A stretch of 64,000 nt of DNA from Trifolium pratense (lineage: Eukaryota; Streptophyta; Magnoliopsida; Fabales; Fabaceae): assembly GCF_020283565.1 (NCBI RefSeq), contig NC_060060.1, positions 58,451,257-58,515,256 on the forward strand, in the 5' to 3' direction. The translations under genes and the position numbers were made by a program. Below, piece after piece: positions 24,149 to 36,652 of the stretch (positions within the stretch are counted from its first letter, which is position 1; each line of letters begins with the position of its first letter). The notes under the pieces were generated by a model. It did not search any database and was not told the DNA's origin. It saw nothing but the letters and a program-made list of their open reading frames with translations.

Positions 24149-24570
24149 TTATGAAATCAAAAATTAAAGAAATACAAAATTTTAGGATTTCTTTTTGATT
24201 TATTTATTTGGTTAAGTAGTCTAGTTGTTAATATTTTACGCTTCTAAATCCAAACTTCAGTCTAATTATTATTATCAACTGAATTATGCTTGTCGACAAT
24301 TCTTTTAATTTATTTTCAAAGAAAAAAAAAAAAGTTTGACATTTATTTTTGTTAATTGTGAGTTGCATTTCACATATATGTAGGCCTAGAATTGATAAGA
24401 TACAAACCACAAAAGAGGTAGTAAAGGTGCTGCCAAAAAAAGGGTCGGCATAAAATATAAAGGAATGGATGAGCAATAAATTCATAAAGAAAGAGACATT
24501 GGCATGATTGGAAAGGGAAACACACGTGAATTTCCTCATCTAAATTAAAGAATACAATAACATAAGGAAA

Positions 24571-24750
24571 ATGCTAAACAGTGCCCCCAGGCACTAGTTA
24601 AGGATACAAATATAGAAGTTTTATCTCGTAAATTGTGTATTCAATGTTTTAATGATGTGAAAAGTTATTATCTCTCATCATTAACTTTATCATTTGTTTC
24701 CTTTTTTAGTATGCTTAACTAGTACCCCGGAGACACCGTTTAGCATGACC
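24571..24750. mobile_element. Small MITE with palindromic ends (relative of 2191-2356)
   Basis: The left end is atgctaaacagtgccccc followed by aggcactagttaagg. The right end is the inverted ttaactagtacccc then ggtgtttagcat-like sequence (ccgtttagcatgacc). Each end can fold on itself, and the ends are inverted relative to each other. It is non-coding. Confidence 0.45.
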
Positions 24751-25123
24751 CATAACATAATTCAAGAACATTTGAGATGATACAAATTTCTTCTTTCTTA
24801 TTAAGATTCTGAGTTCGATTTTTAACTTATTTATAAAGAGTATTAAAACTCTTAGCGATACCGTCCATTTATTTTCTACAAATCTCAAGGAATTACCACT
24901 CATTCAAGTCCCACAAACTTTGAAGAATTTGTTTTTGTAGTTGGCTGCAGTAGATATTCAATTTAGGCAAAATAAATAAATAAATAATACAATAAAATAA
25001 TGTAGTCAAAAGACAATATTTTTATTAAATTACCATTATTAATTATCTATGTGTATCTAATTATCATTATCATAAATGAAAAGTATAACATAATGTTTTG
25101 GTAAAAAATAAGTGTACTAGTAA

Positions 25124-25325
25124 TGTCGCCTGAGCTTAACTCAGTTGACAAGGACATTGCATTATATATGTAGGGGCCGGGTTCGAATTCTGGTCATTCC
25201 ACTTATTCATCTTAAGAATGAAATTTTTAGCCAATAGGTAAAGTGGAACTCCGGTAAAATTTGATTTTTGATCCGCACATTGGTTAGATTATTTATTTGG
25301 TTGTCGAAATATATATCTTTCTTTT
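25124..25325 (+). mobile_element. tRNA-derived SINE
   Basis: The pol III promoter elements are visible: an A-box-like gagcttaactcagttgac (25132-25149) and a near-consensus B-box, gggttcgaattc (25179-25190). A SINE body lacking any open frame follows, ending near a short T-rich tail. It matches the common legume SINE type from memory. Confidence 0.65.
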
Positions 25326-25802
25326 TGAATTACGATGATGATATTGATACAGAAAAATTTTCAACCCTTTGTCAAGAACCGAAAAGCTGAACTGGTCTTT
25401 AATATATTATTAAAGTTAAGAAAGAGATTGAAGTCAGGTGAATAATGAGAAGAGTAATAAGTGTAAGCCTTTACATTCAGATTAAGCCTGTATTGATCGG
25501 TGGACCAGGTAATTAGCTAGCTAAACAGTGCCAACACATTGATCGTTCGGTTATGCATTCATGCAGATATTAATTTGACTGATTAAGCTAGCTCTAGATT
25601 TTCAAATGCATCTTAGAGTGAAGCGTTTGATCTCAATCCATCAACTGGTACGTGTGTGCCAACTATGTGATGGAAAGAATGCAATTACTAGTATTAAAGG
25701 ATTGGGCGTAGTTAACCTGTGCATATAGAAGACATGTTAAAGAGTAATGAATGATAGTTTGTCTCATTATTATAAAGTGGGGTCCAAATCCCCTCCATTT
25801 TG

Positions 25803-26523
25803 GGGAATAGATTGTCTCCCGTGGATATAAAACTGGAGAGAATAATGTGACTTAATCTCCACCCTTCATTCTGTTTGTGGACAGATCAATGGATAAGAGT
25901 GAAAACGCTGAAAATAAATGTCGTTTTGAGAGTTGTCTATTTTTTTTCTCACAAACCCATTTCAACCCATTTCAATCTCTGCAACTCCAAAAATTCACAA
26001 ACTCTTTTCTTATGATATCGTGGTAGTGGCAACCCTTGTTAGACCGTTAGACAGTCAGTGGAAGAACGCGATTCGTGGCGGTCGGTGTGGGTTAAATTGT
26101 GGTTGAAGCAGCGACAACCTCTGCATGTGGGGAACATTGTGACGGGTGGGGAAGTCACGCGGTGGTGCAGTGCAGCGCCGCAAATGGAACATTATCGCCG
26201 GTGGGGGAATTCAAACGGTGGAGCAGTGGGGCAACCTTGGATGATGATGAGGATCAACTGAGCCGACTGCAACGTCAACCAACCTTTAATCTCGATGTTA
26301 ATAGGCAGAAGGTGAGGAAGATGATGTTCACTGGGTTGATTGTTGTTATTGAAGAAGATGAAGGAGTCTCAACTTAGTGAAAAGACAAGGAAATAGCCAA
26401 AACAGACTTTATTTTAATTGTTTTATTTCTATCCATTGATTTGTCATTAAAAAGAAATATAGGGTTGAGATTAAGTCACATTAATCTCTCCAGTTTTGTC
26501 TCCACGGGAGACAATCCATTCCC
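25803..26523. mobile_element. MULE with unidentified GC-rich cargo (candidate Pack-MULE)
   Basis: It is 721 bp with TIRs of about 60 bp (GGGAATAGATTGTCTCCCGT at the left; complement of GGGAATGGATTGTCTCCCGT at the right) and a perfect 9-bp duplication, tccattttg (25794-25802, 26524-26532). The internal segment at about 26040-26370 is distinctly GC-rich compared with its surroundings and open in two frames (26058-26261 and 26099-26377). I do not recognise the product. The MULE appears inserted into another repeat whose sequence resumes after 26532. Confidence 0.75.
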
Positions 26524-26879
26524 TCCATTTTGTTATCTTCTATTTTGTCAAGTTTATTTTATAGATGGCTAACATGTGAAAAAAAGGAATCTAATGGCTC
26601 AGATCAAAGATTGAAAAATGGTTGTAACACGTTTCTTCCTCCTCTCTCACTGTTACAGCTTCTCCAATTCCTGCTCTCAAAGCCCTTTGTTTCATCAACT
26701 CAATTTAAGAACTATGAAGGGGAAATTAATTGAAAGTTCCTAAATCAAGTGCGTTCCGCGCTTGCCTGTGTCTAACTTATGTAAAAAAAAAAAAAGTCTT
26801 ATGTTATGATGGGTTTATTAATAAAAGATTTTTGTTGCTACTAAAAAATCATGGGTATTGTTGATATTATGAATAAAAA

Positions 26880-29800
26880 TTCATACTTTTTTTAATAGAA
26901 AAGCAGAAACTGATAGAGACAATTGCTTGCCTTTAGTAGCAATTAAGGGAACAACTAGCTTTCACATTTAGGGACTAGAGTCATTAAGTTTATCCAACAT
27001 TTTACTCTGGTCATTGAGACATCTATATTCATCCGTTACAAAATTTATAAAATATAGTATATTCATCGATTTCAATGGTCAAATATAGGGTTATTAGGGC
27101 AATATACTGCACCCATTTTTCAGATAATGAAAAAGATTCTATCACAAAATGATTCACAGTCTTACATGGTTTTTATACCCTTTAAAATTGGAAACCCACC
27201 ATAGTTCCTAACATGTATCGATTATAAACCAGATGGGGTAAATATGTTAGAATGAAAATTCTGAAAACGAGTGAAATTCACTTATCGTGACAAACAAAAA
27301 ATTGTCTTTTAAGAGGGTCATCAAAGCAGAACATATATCCATTCATGCATTATTATGAATAAAAATTCATAATTTTTTTAATAGAAAAGAGGACACCGAT
27401 AAAGACAATTGCTTAAGTAGTAATTAAGACAACAAACAGATTTCACATTCAAGGTACAGAGTGGTGTCATAATGAATCTAAATGGATTATAAACAGCCTT
27501 CTATTACAGAACTGCACCAGTGTACCACTGTTGAACAAAAGTTCCTCTATATATAAGAATATGTTGTTATATTCTTATTCAACCATGTTTGAAATCATAA
27601 ATCTAATACAAACAATCATAATGAAATAAAAAAGATAATGCTCTCACAATAGAAAAGATAACCAACAATCATACTGAAAGCCAATACCAATCACAATAAA
27701 AAAAACATGAATAGCTCATCACTTGATAATCCTTCGCATCAATTAACTTTCACATTAAAGCATCATCCATAGGCCATCAAGAAAATCCCGTACAAAAATA
27801 AAGGAACGAGGTATATTCATCTTATTATGTTATTATTGAATTTGGAGTTAGTGGGCTCATGTTTACCACACCACACTTTATAGATAATTAAAAACATTTA
27901 TCTCAGTGACAGTTTCACGATTTGGATCATAATGCATTTTACTATGAGGTTATTGTCTTATTGAGGCATTCATTACTTACAAAACTAATGAAACATTAGA
28001 GAACAGGGTCATTAGGATCATGATGCAAAATCACTTCTAATTGCAGTTGCAAAACTGAATTTAGGGACTAAGGATTATCAAAGCACAATATATTAGATAT
28101 TCATTCATGTATTATGAATAAAAGTTCATATACGAGTATACTTTTTGACAGAAAATAGGACACCGTTACAGACAATTGTTTGAGTGGCAATTAAAGCAAC
28201 TAGCTTTCACATTAAGGAACTAGGGTCATTAAGTTCATCCAACATTTTACTCTATGGTCATTGAGACATCTATGATCCATCCATTACAAAACTTATAAAA
28301 AGATTCCAACGGTCAAATTTGGGGTTACTAGGGCAATATACTCTACCCCTTTTTCAGATAATTAAAATAGATTCCATCACACGATGATTCACAGTCTTAT
28401 AGGATTTTTATACCCTTTTAAATTATGATTAACAAAATTGAAGGCTCGCTTTTTTCTCAAGCAGAAAATTGAATGTTCTTGAATAATCAAGAATAAGAAT
28501 AATGGGTAAGGCTCTGTTTTTTTAAGTAGAAGATTGAATGTTCTTGACTAAATCTAAAATGAAAAAAAATAGGTATCTCAACAAGCATGAATGAAAATAT
28601 CTTTCAAGGTTCTCGGTACAGAGCATACCTGTTACATAATAATATTGTCTGAAAGAGCTATCAACAATCACCACAACAAGTTTTTAGACTGCATACCGGA
28701 GAGGCCACCTGTATTCAGTTACTAAATCCAAGATTTGCATTTATAATTATCAACAAAAATCTAGTGCTATATGATTCTTATACATCCACCTGCATTAAAA
28801 AATATTGACACATACAAACTTGTTATGCTTTCCTCCATTGATTGCAATGCAAGGATCCTTATATGACACAGGTGGTCAGCTTAATTCCATATATACCACA
28901 TAAATACTGTGAGAAATAGTTCAAACTTCAAAGAGTTAGTTTCTTGTACTTTTCTTTAGTTGAATCGTTTCTTCCTTAGAGAATTCCTTTGAAACCTTTA
29001 TCAATAGGCTAATTCAACACAAGCATGCACTCCATTTTGCATTGGCAAAATCACTTTATATTGTAGTTGCAAAATTGCTTTTAGGGACTAGAGTCATAAA
29101 AGAACAATAGCTAATATTTATGCCTTAATGCCTTAAAAGCACAATAGCTATATTAAAATTGCATTTAAGGTAACAAATAGCTTTCGCATTATGGCATCAT
29201 CCAACATTTTTGGGTTATCAAGACAATCTCTTACAAAAAACATGGAAAAAAGTATAACCATCTTATTATTGAATTTGGAGTTAGTGGGCTCATGTATACC
29301 ATACCACCCTTTATAGATAATGAAGAAAAACTAATAATCTCAATGACAGTTCTACAATTAGGGTCATAATAAGACAGTAGAGACCATACACCGTCCAACT
29401 TCTTTAAAGGCCACCCTCCAACTTTTCCTTTATGAGTAAAGAGTTTGTAATGCATTTACTCCAAGGTCATTGAAACATTAGGAACTAGGGTCATTAAGTT
29501 CATAATACAAAAGCACTTATAATTGCAGCTGAAAAATTGAAATTAGGTACTAAGGGTCATCAAATCAAAATAGATATCCATTCATAATTTATTTTTGAGA
29601 AAAAAGAGAACATCGACAGAGATAACATCTTGAGTGGCAATTAAGACAACAACTAGTTTTCACATTCAAGGACTATGGACATTAAGTTCATCCAATATTT
29701 TTGGGCATCAAGACATATAATCTCACAAAAATTGAAGGTTCATTTTTTTCCGAAACAGAAGATTGAAAGTTCTTGGATACTCAAGAATGAAAAAAGCAAC

Positions 29801-32800
29801 AACCCATCATCGTTCCCAATAGGTGTTGATTATAAACCAAACGGGGCAAATATTTTGGAGTGAAATTTCCAATAAGCAGAAGATTGAAAGTTCTTGGGAC
29901 ATATATCAATTTCTTTTGAATGTTCTTGCAATAATTGTGTTTGATTGTCTAATATCCCATAAGTCTGAGACTCGAACAATTATTATGAAGAAAAAATTCA
30001 ATAATATAACCATCACTTATGAAATCAAAACATAAAAAAAATGAGACTGGAATCATATACCTCTTGAGCTGACTTTTCAATTTCAAAGTTGTTTTGATTC
30101 GTGGATGAAGCCACATCAACACCAATACCTGAACCATCAACAATCCCTTCACCAGCATGCTTTAAACTTCAGTTACAGTCCTCCACTAACAGTTCCATGA
30201 GATTTCAGTTTCGCCGTTGAACCTTCGGGAACTTGCCACCTTATTAGCATGCTGGACCTGGATACCACTATTTTCAGCAATAAAACATTTTGTATTTAAT
30301 CTTATTAAATGATCAGGAATGATAAAAATGGGTAAGGTTCTGTCTTTTTTAAGTTACTAAATCCAAGACTTACATTTATAATTATCAACACATAGCTAGT
30401 GATATATGATTTTTATACCAACATCCACCAAATTTTATCAGATTTCACAATAGGTCTGCAGAAAAAACGACTAACAAATACAACCTCGTTATGGTTTCCC
30501 TCATTGATCACAATGCAATCATCCTTATATGGCATACTTTCTCTGCAAAATTCCATATATACTAGATAGATATTATAAGAAATAGTTTAGACTCCAAAGA
30601 GTTGGTTACTTTCTACTTTGCTTCAGTTGATTCGTTTCTTCATTAGACAATTCCTATGAAACCCTTATTAGTACGCTAATCAAACACAAGGGCGCACTTC
30701 CTTTTACATTTGCAAAATCACTTCATATTGTAGTTGCAAAATTGCATTTAGGGACTAGGGTCCACAAAGCATAATAGATAATATCCATGCCTTATGTTAA
30801 AATTGCATTTCAGGCAACAACTAGCTTTCACATTAAGGCATCATCCAACATTTTTGGGCTACCAAGACAAAGTATATCATGCCTTGTTTAAATTGTTTGT
30901 CATTAAGTTTCATCTTTCAAAATATTGGTACTAAACAGGGTCTTAGAACAAAACACCTTTTGCCCAATTAGTAAGGTTATTTTGTTTCAATCAAGTAGAA
31001 GATTGAATGTTGTTGAGTTATCAAGAATTAGAATATGGGTATCTGAGCATGCATCAATGGAAATATGTGGAATGAAAATAAAACATTTCCATAGCAAACA
31101 AAGTTTATCTTTCAGCAGAGAGCATATATCAGTTTCTTTTGAATGTTCTTGAAAAAATTGTGTTTGATTTATCTAATAAATTGAAACTCAAACAATTATT
31201 ATGAAGAAAAAAATATATAAAATAGGAAAATTGATACATCCACTCATGAAATCAAAACATAAGAAACTGAGATAAGAATCATATACCTCTTGATCTGACT
31301 TTTCATTTTCAAAAGGTTGCATGAAGCCACATCTGAATCAGCCTTCCCTCCAAGAACAGTTCCATGAGATTTTGGTTTCCAAATCACCGTCGAACATTGG
31401 GAGTTAACCACATTATTAGCATGATGAACACTGCTATGCTCAAGCAACAAAAGGTTTGGTATTTATTAAGCAGAAGATTGAATCTTATTGAATGATCAAG
31501 AATAATAAAAATGGGTAAGGTTCTACCTTTTTTCAGTTAGTAAATTCAAGACTTACATTATTAAATATCAACACAAATCTAGTGCTATCTGACTGATGCT
31601 TAATTATGCCAACACCCACCGAATGTTATCAGATACAACCTCATTATGGTTTCCTCCATTGATCACATTGCAAGCATCCTTATATCTCATTGGTTGTCTG
31701 CATAATGTCATACATAACAGATAGATATTATAAGAAATAGTTTATACTCCAAAGAGTTGATTTCTTTGTACTTTGTTCTTGAGAATTCCTTTGAAACCTT
31801 TATCAGTAGGCTAATCAAACACAAGGAAGTACTTCCTTATGCATTTGCAAAATCACTTCATGTTGTAGTTGGAAAACTGCATCTAGGGACTTGGGTCATC
31901 AAAGCACAATAGATATTACTCATGCCTTATATTATGAATCAAATTTTATATTAAAATTGCATTTAATGCAACAACTAGCTTTCACAATATAACATCATCC
32001 AACATTTTTGGGCCACCAAGACGATCCCTTACAAAAATCATGGAACAAATTATTTCCATCATATCGTCGAATTTGGAGTTAGCAAGCTCATGTATAGCAT
32101 ACCACTAGTGACAGTTTCACAATTAGGGTCATCAAAAGACAATAGAGGTCCACGATTTGAATAAAATTTCATATTAAAAAAATGTTCCTTTGAAAGCCAC
32201 CATTCAACTTTTCCATTATGAATAAAGAATTCATAATGCATTTTTCTCAAAGGTCATTGAGGCATCCATCCCTTACAAAACTTATGAAACATTTGGGACA
32301 AGGGTCATTATGTTCATAATGCAAAATCACTTCTAATTGCAGTTGCATAATTGAATTTAAGGACAAAGGGTCATCAAAGCAGACTATATACCCATTCATG
32401 CAAAATTCATCATAATTTTTTTAATAGAAAAGCGTACACCGATAGAGAAAATTGCTTGAGTAGAAATTAAGGCAACAACTATAGCTTTCGCATCATAACA
32501 CTTTTTGAACAATTAAGTTCTTTTTATTTTTCTCATCAAAAGATTGAATTTTCTTCAATGATCACGAACCAGAAAAATGGGTAAAGTTGTACCTCTTTTT
32601 CAAGCAAAAGATTGAATATGTTCTTGACAAAATGAAAAAAATGGGTATCTCAACATATATGATTCATGAATACAAATATATTGAAATGAATGTTCCAAAA
32701 TTTACCTGACCAAACGAAAAAGTTAATCTTTCAAAAATTGATGCCAAACAAACAAAAGGGTCATGGGACAAAAAGAACGCCTTTGCTCAATTAAGGTTCT

Positions 32801-33780
32801 TTTGTTTTGTTTTTATGAAGCAGAAGATTGAATGTTGTTCATAATGCAATCACTTCTAATTGTAGTTGCAGAATCAAATTTTAGGGACTAAGGGTCTTCA
32901 AAGCTGAATATATACCCATTCATGCATTATGAATATAAATTCATAATTTTTTTTAATAGAAAAGCGGACACCGATAGTGACAATTGCTTGAGTAGCAATT
33001 AAGGCAACAACGAGATTTCACATACAGGGACTGGGTCATTAAGGCATCTATGATCCATCCGTTACAAAATTTATATAACAAAGTATATATATTCATCAAT
33101 TCCAATGGTCAAATAGGCAACAACTAGATTTCACATTCAGGGACTACGGTCATTGATGATCCATCTGTTACAAAATTTATATAACAAAGTATATATAGAT
33201 TTTCAAATAGGCAACAACTAGATTTCACATTCAGGGACTAGGGTCATTGGGGCATCTATGATCCATCTGTTACAAAATTTAAATAACAAAGTATATATAT
33301 TCATCGATTCCGACGGTCAAATTTAGGGTTACTAGGGCAATATACTCCACCCCTTTTTCAGATAATGAAAACAGATTCCTTCACAAAATGAAAATTTAGG
33401 GTTACATGAAACCCACCATTGTTCCTAACAAGTATGGATTATAAACCAAATAGGGCAAATATGTTATAATGAAAATTCCAAACACGAGTGAAAGGGGCAA
33501 ATATGTTAGAATGAAAATTCCAAACACGAGTGAAACGAAACTCCTTTATCGTGACAAACAAAAAAAAACTGTCTTTTAAGGTTTTTTTGGGACAGAACAG
33601 AACACATTTTGCACAATTAAAGTTCTTTTCTTTTTCTCAAGCAGAAGATTGAATTTTCTTGAATGATAAAGAATGAGAAAAAAATGGGTAAAGTTGTACC
33701 TTTTTTCAAGCAGAAAATTGAATGTTGTTTGTTGATGTTGCAAATAATAAAGATGATTGAGCGAACCACCGAACATCCTC
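26880..33780. repeat. Region of degenerate tandem and dispersed local repeats with exon-like remnants
   Basis: Several modules recur. Around 'gacaccgatagagacaattgc' copies lie near 26905, 27390, 28158, 29608, 32440 and 32970. Around 'ccaaagagttg' copies lie near 28930, 30595 and 31750. Around 'aatccaagacttacattta' copies lie near 28725, 30360 and 31545. The last two sets share 1.6- and 1.2-kb spacings, implying three tandem units between about 28.5 and 32.3 kb. Two units contain similar minus-strand exon-like pieces (30230-30064 and 31400-31286) ending in a GTATATGATTC donor. All long frames are broken. It is probably a decayed, internally duplicated gene or unclassified element. Confidence 0.5.
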
Positions 33781-35769
33781 ACACAGAGGTTTTTGTTTCA
33801 TTCGATTATTGAAGAACAAAGAATGGATGTGTCGCTCGCACTCCACAATGTGTGCGTTTTTTTGTTTCATTCGTTTCTTGAATTGAAGAAGAAAGAAAGA
33901 ATGAGTTTTACTATTATTTTCATTTTCACTTATTTAATCCCTTCGCTTAATGGGCCGTTTGATTTTTTTTTTAAAATTGTGTTTTTTTCCTCCAATACTG
34001 TTTTGTTTTTTAAAAAAATTCTTATGGTTAATTTTTTTTTTCCCCTTATAGTTGACAAATTTTATTTTGTGTCTATAAAACCGGATCGGACAAGGGTGAG
34101 AAAATAGCAATAATAATTAAATGAATAGGCTCATGTTAAGTTCCTATTATTAAGTTAGAGTTGAGATCAGCTCCAGTGTTTTATCCTCCAATTTTGTCCA
34201 GTTCTTTGTTAGATGAATGACACATGGAATAAAAATTAATCAATGGTTCAAATTGAAAATCGAAAATCAGATTGAAAAAGTTATTCCTCATTCTACTTCT
34301 CTCCGTCCATCTTCCTCTTCTCCATCGAATTCAAAAAGCTATTCCTCTTCTTCTCACGATAGCAAAACTGACTTTCTTCCATTGAAAAAACTCATAGAGC
34401 AAAACCGATATAACAATATACAGCAGAGCCAATATAGATCAAAACAATAAGAAGGCTTAATCATGTTTGAATTTTAAACAACTTTAATCGTAATCAAAAT
34501 GACACGGTACAACTGTACATTATCTATATATATAAATTCTAGATAGTTCTCCTACCACTAATCCTAACCCTAATTGTATCAATCAATCATAGCCTTTAGA
34601 TCATTTCTTTTTGTGGATAAATCAAGAGTTAGATAATAACCTCTTTTAATGTTTTTTTAGTGTCAAACCTTTTGATTGACATTCCCACTATAATAAAAAC
34701 AGTTTTGTGAATTTATTATTTTATAATATATATGTCTTACATCCCTCCTCATACATATATGGGCATGTGAAATTTCTATTTGGAAGGGTTATTAGTGTTG
34801 TAGAAGAATGATATGTTTCTGAAATTTTATGATTTTATTGTATGTTTCTTTTTCTTTGTATTTGACGAGTGAGTCTATATTGTTGATTTTGCAAGTATAT
34901 ATAGATTTTGATGCTCTTTATTCTATTTTAACACTTTATCATAGTCATTGTATAACCCTTCTACCAAACCCTCTTTCTCATCTTTATTTCTTCATTTCTT
35001 TCCCTTTTAATATTCAATATTTATTTTTTTTCTTAGCATTCTTATTGTCTAATTTGTGATATTTCTGTAGTGGGACTTTGCATGATATTTACGAAACACT
35101 ACAAATAAATCGTTTGAAATGCAATTACAAATATAATTCATATTGTTAATAGTTTTAATTAAGTTTTATTGCTAATATTATTTTGATAATCTATATATAT
35201 AAATTCTAGATAGTTCTCCTACCACTAATCCTAACCCTAATTGTATCAATCAATCATAGCATTTAGAGCATTTCTTTTTGTTGATAAATCAAGAGTTAGA
35301 TAATAACCTCTTTTAATGTTTTTTTAGTGTCAAACCTTTTGATTGACATTCCCACTATAATAAAAACAGTTTTGTGAATTTATTATTTTATAATATATAT
35401 GTCTTACATCCCTCCTCATACATATATGGGCATGTGAAATTTCTATTTGGAAGGGTTATTAGTGTTGTAGAAGAATGATATGTTTCTGAAATTTTATGAT
35501 TTTATTGTATGTTTCTTTTTCTTTGTATTTGACGAGTGAGTCTATATTGTTGATTTTGCAAGTATATATAGATTTTGATGCTCTTTATTCTATTTTAAAA
35601 CTTTATCATAGTCATTGTATAACCCTTCTACCAAACCCTCTTTCTCATCCTTATTTCTTCATTTCTTTCCCTTTTAATATTCAATATTTATTTTTTTTCT
35701 TAGCATTCTTATTGTCTAATTTGTGATATTTCTGTAGTGGGACTTTGCATGATATTTACGAAACACTAC

Positions 35770-36544
35770 TGTTGGATATAAATTTGGTATTTATCAATTA
35801 AATATAATTGGTGGGTCCAATATTTATTTGGAGGTGATATTGTCAAAATAAAACTTTCAAAGGTGGCGTCGAAAGCCAGCTAGGTCGAAGCCAAAAAGCG
35901 CTTCGAGGGATATGGATAACGCGTCCAATTTTGGTTTTGCCAGGAAGCTATCGAAAGCGCGAAATCGAACCGATGGAGAGTTGGGCCAAGCCTAAAGAAG
36001 GAACAACGAACGGCCCAAGAGGTCTTGGCGCGCGCTGAAGGAATGAAAGATGAAAGTGGAGAACGTGGTCGACGTGGCAAATGGAGGAGCGTCCAGATGA
36101 TCGAGAAACAGTTACCACTTTGTAGTAGTATTTATAGTAGTTTTTCATTCAGAACAAAGGTCACAAAATTTTATACAAACACTCTCTCTAAAATTCTAAG
36201 TACTCAGCGATCGAACGAACGGAATTCAGAAGAGAAATGTATGTTTTGTGAACCATCTTTATTTGTAATTGCTTTTCATTCAATACAATTTGTTTCCAGT
36301 AATCTTCTCCAAGTTTAAATTCAGATACTTGCTTGAGAAACTGCTACTTCGAGGCGATTCGAATTAGTTTCTCTTGTATGCTTTAAAACATTTTAATTCC
36401 TAAGTGTTTGTTTCCTTATTAAAACGAACATTCAAACAGTTTTCTTACAACGAATAAACACAAAATTGTCCTGAGATTTACTAGTTGATCTCGCGAGTTT
36501 AAACACTTAAACTAGCGGTTGTTTACCAAATTCCAACGTAAACA
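35770..36544 (+). repeat. 5' LTR of the Tat element
   Basis: It runs from TGTTGGATATAAATTTGG to CAACGTAAACA. A TATTTATAG motif at about 36130-36138 is TATA-like on the plus strand and reads TATAAATA on the minus strand. It is open in short frames in both directions, none of them a gene. Confidence 0.9.
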
Positions 36545-36652
36545 AATTGGCACGCCCAGTGGGACCGGTTTTGTGTTTGTTAAAGTTGTGTTTATTTTTA
36601 TGTTGTGGAATAAAAACTTGTTACTTGCATATAACTGATGATAAGTTAGGTT

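Noticed and set aside
24228..24539. 103-aa minus-strand ORF beside a MITE
   Set aside because: It overlaps a poly(A)/poly(T) tract, shows no conserved features, and matches no family I recognise.
34829..35059. Hydrophobic 76-aa ORF found three times (34829, 35496, 49719)
   Set aside because: It is part of the repeated Helitron 5' unit. The frame is T-rich, unconserved beyond the repeat, and has no gene features.
36025..36318. 97-aa ORF found twice (36025 and 48802)
   Set aside because: It lies wholly inside the two LTRs; duplication reflects LTR identity, not a gene pair.
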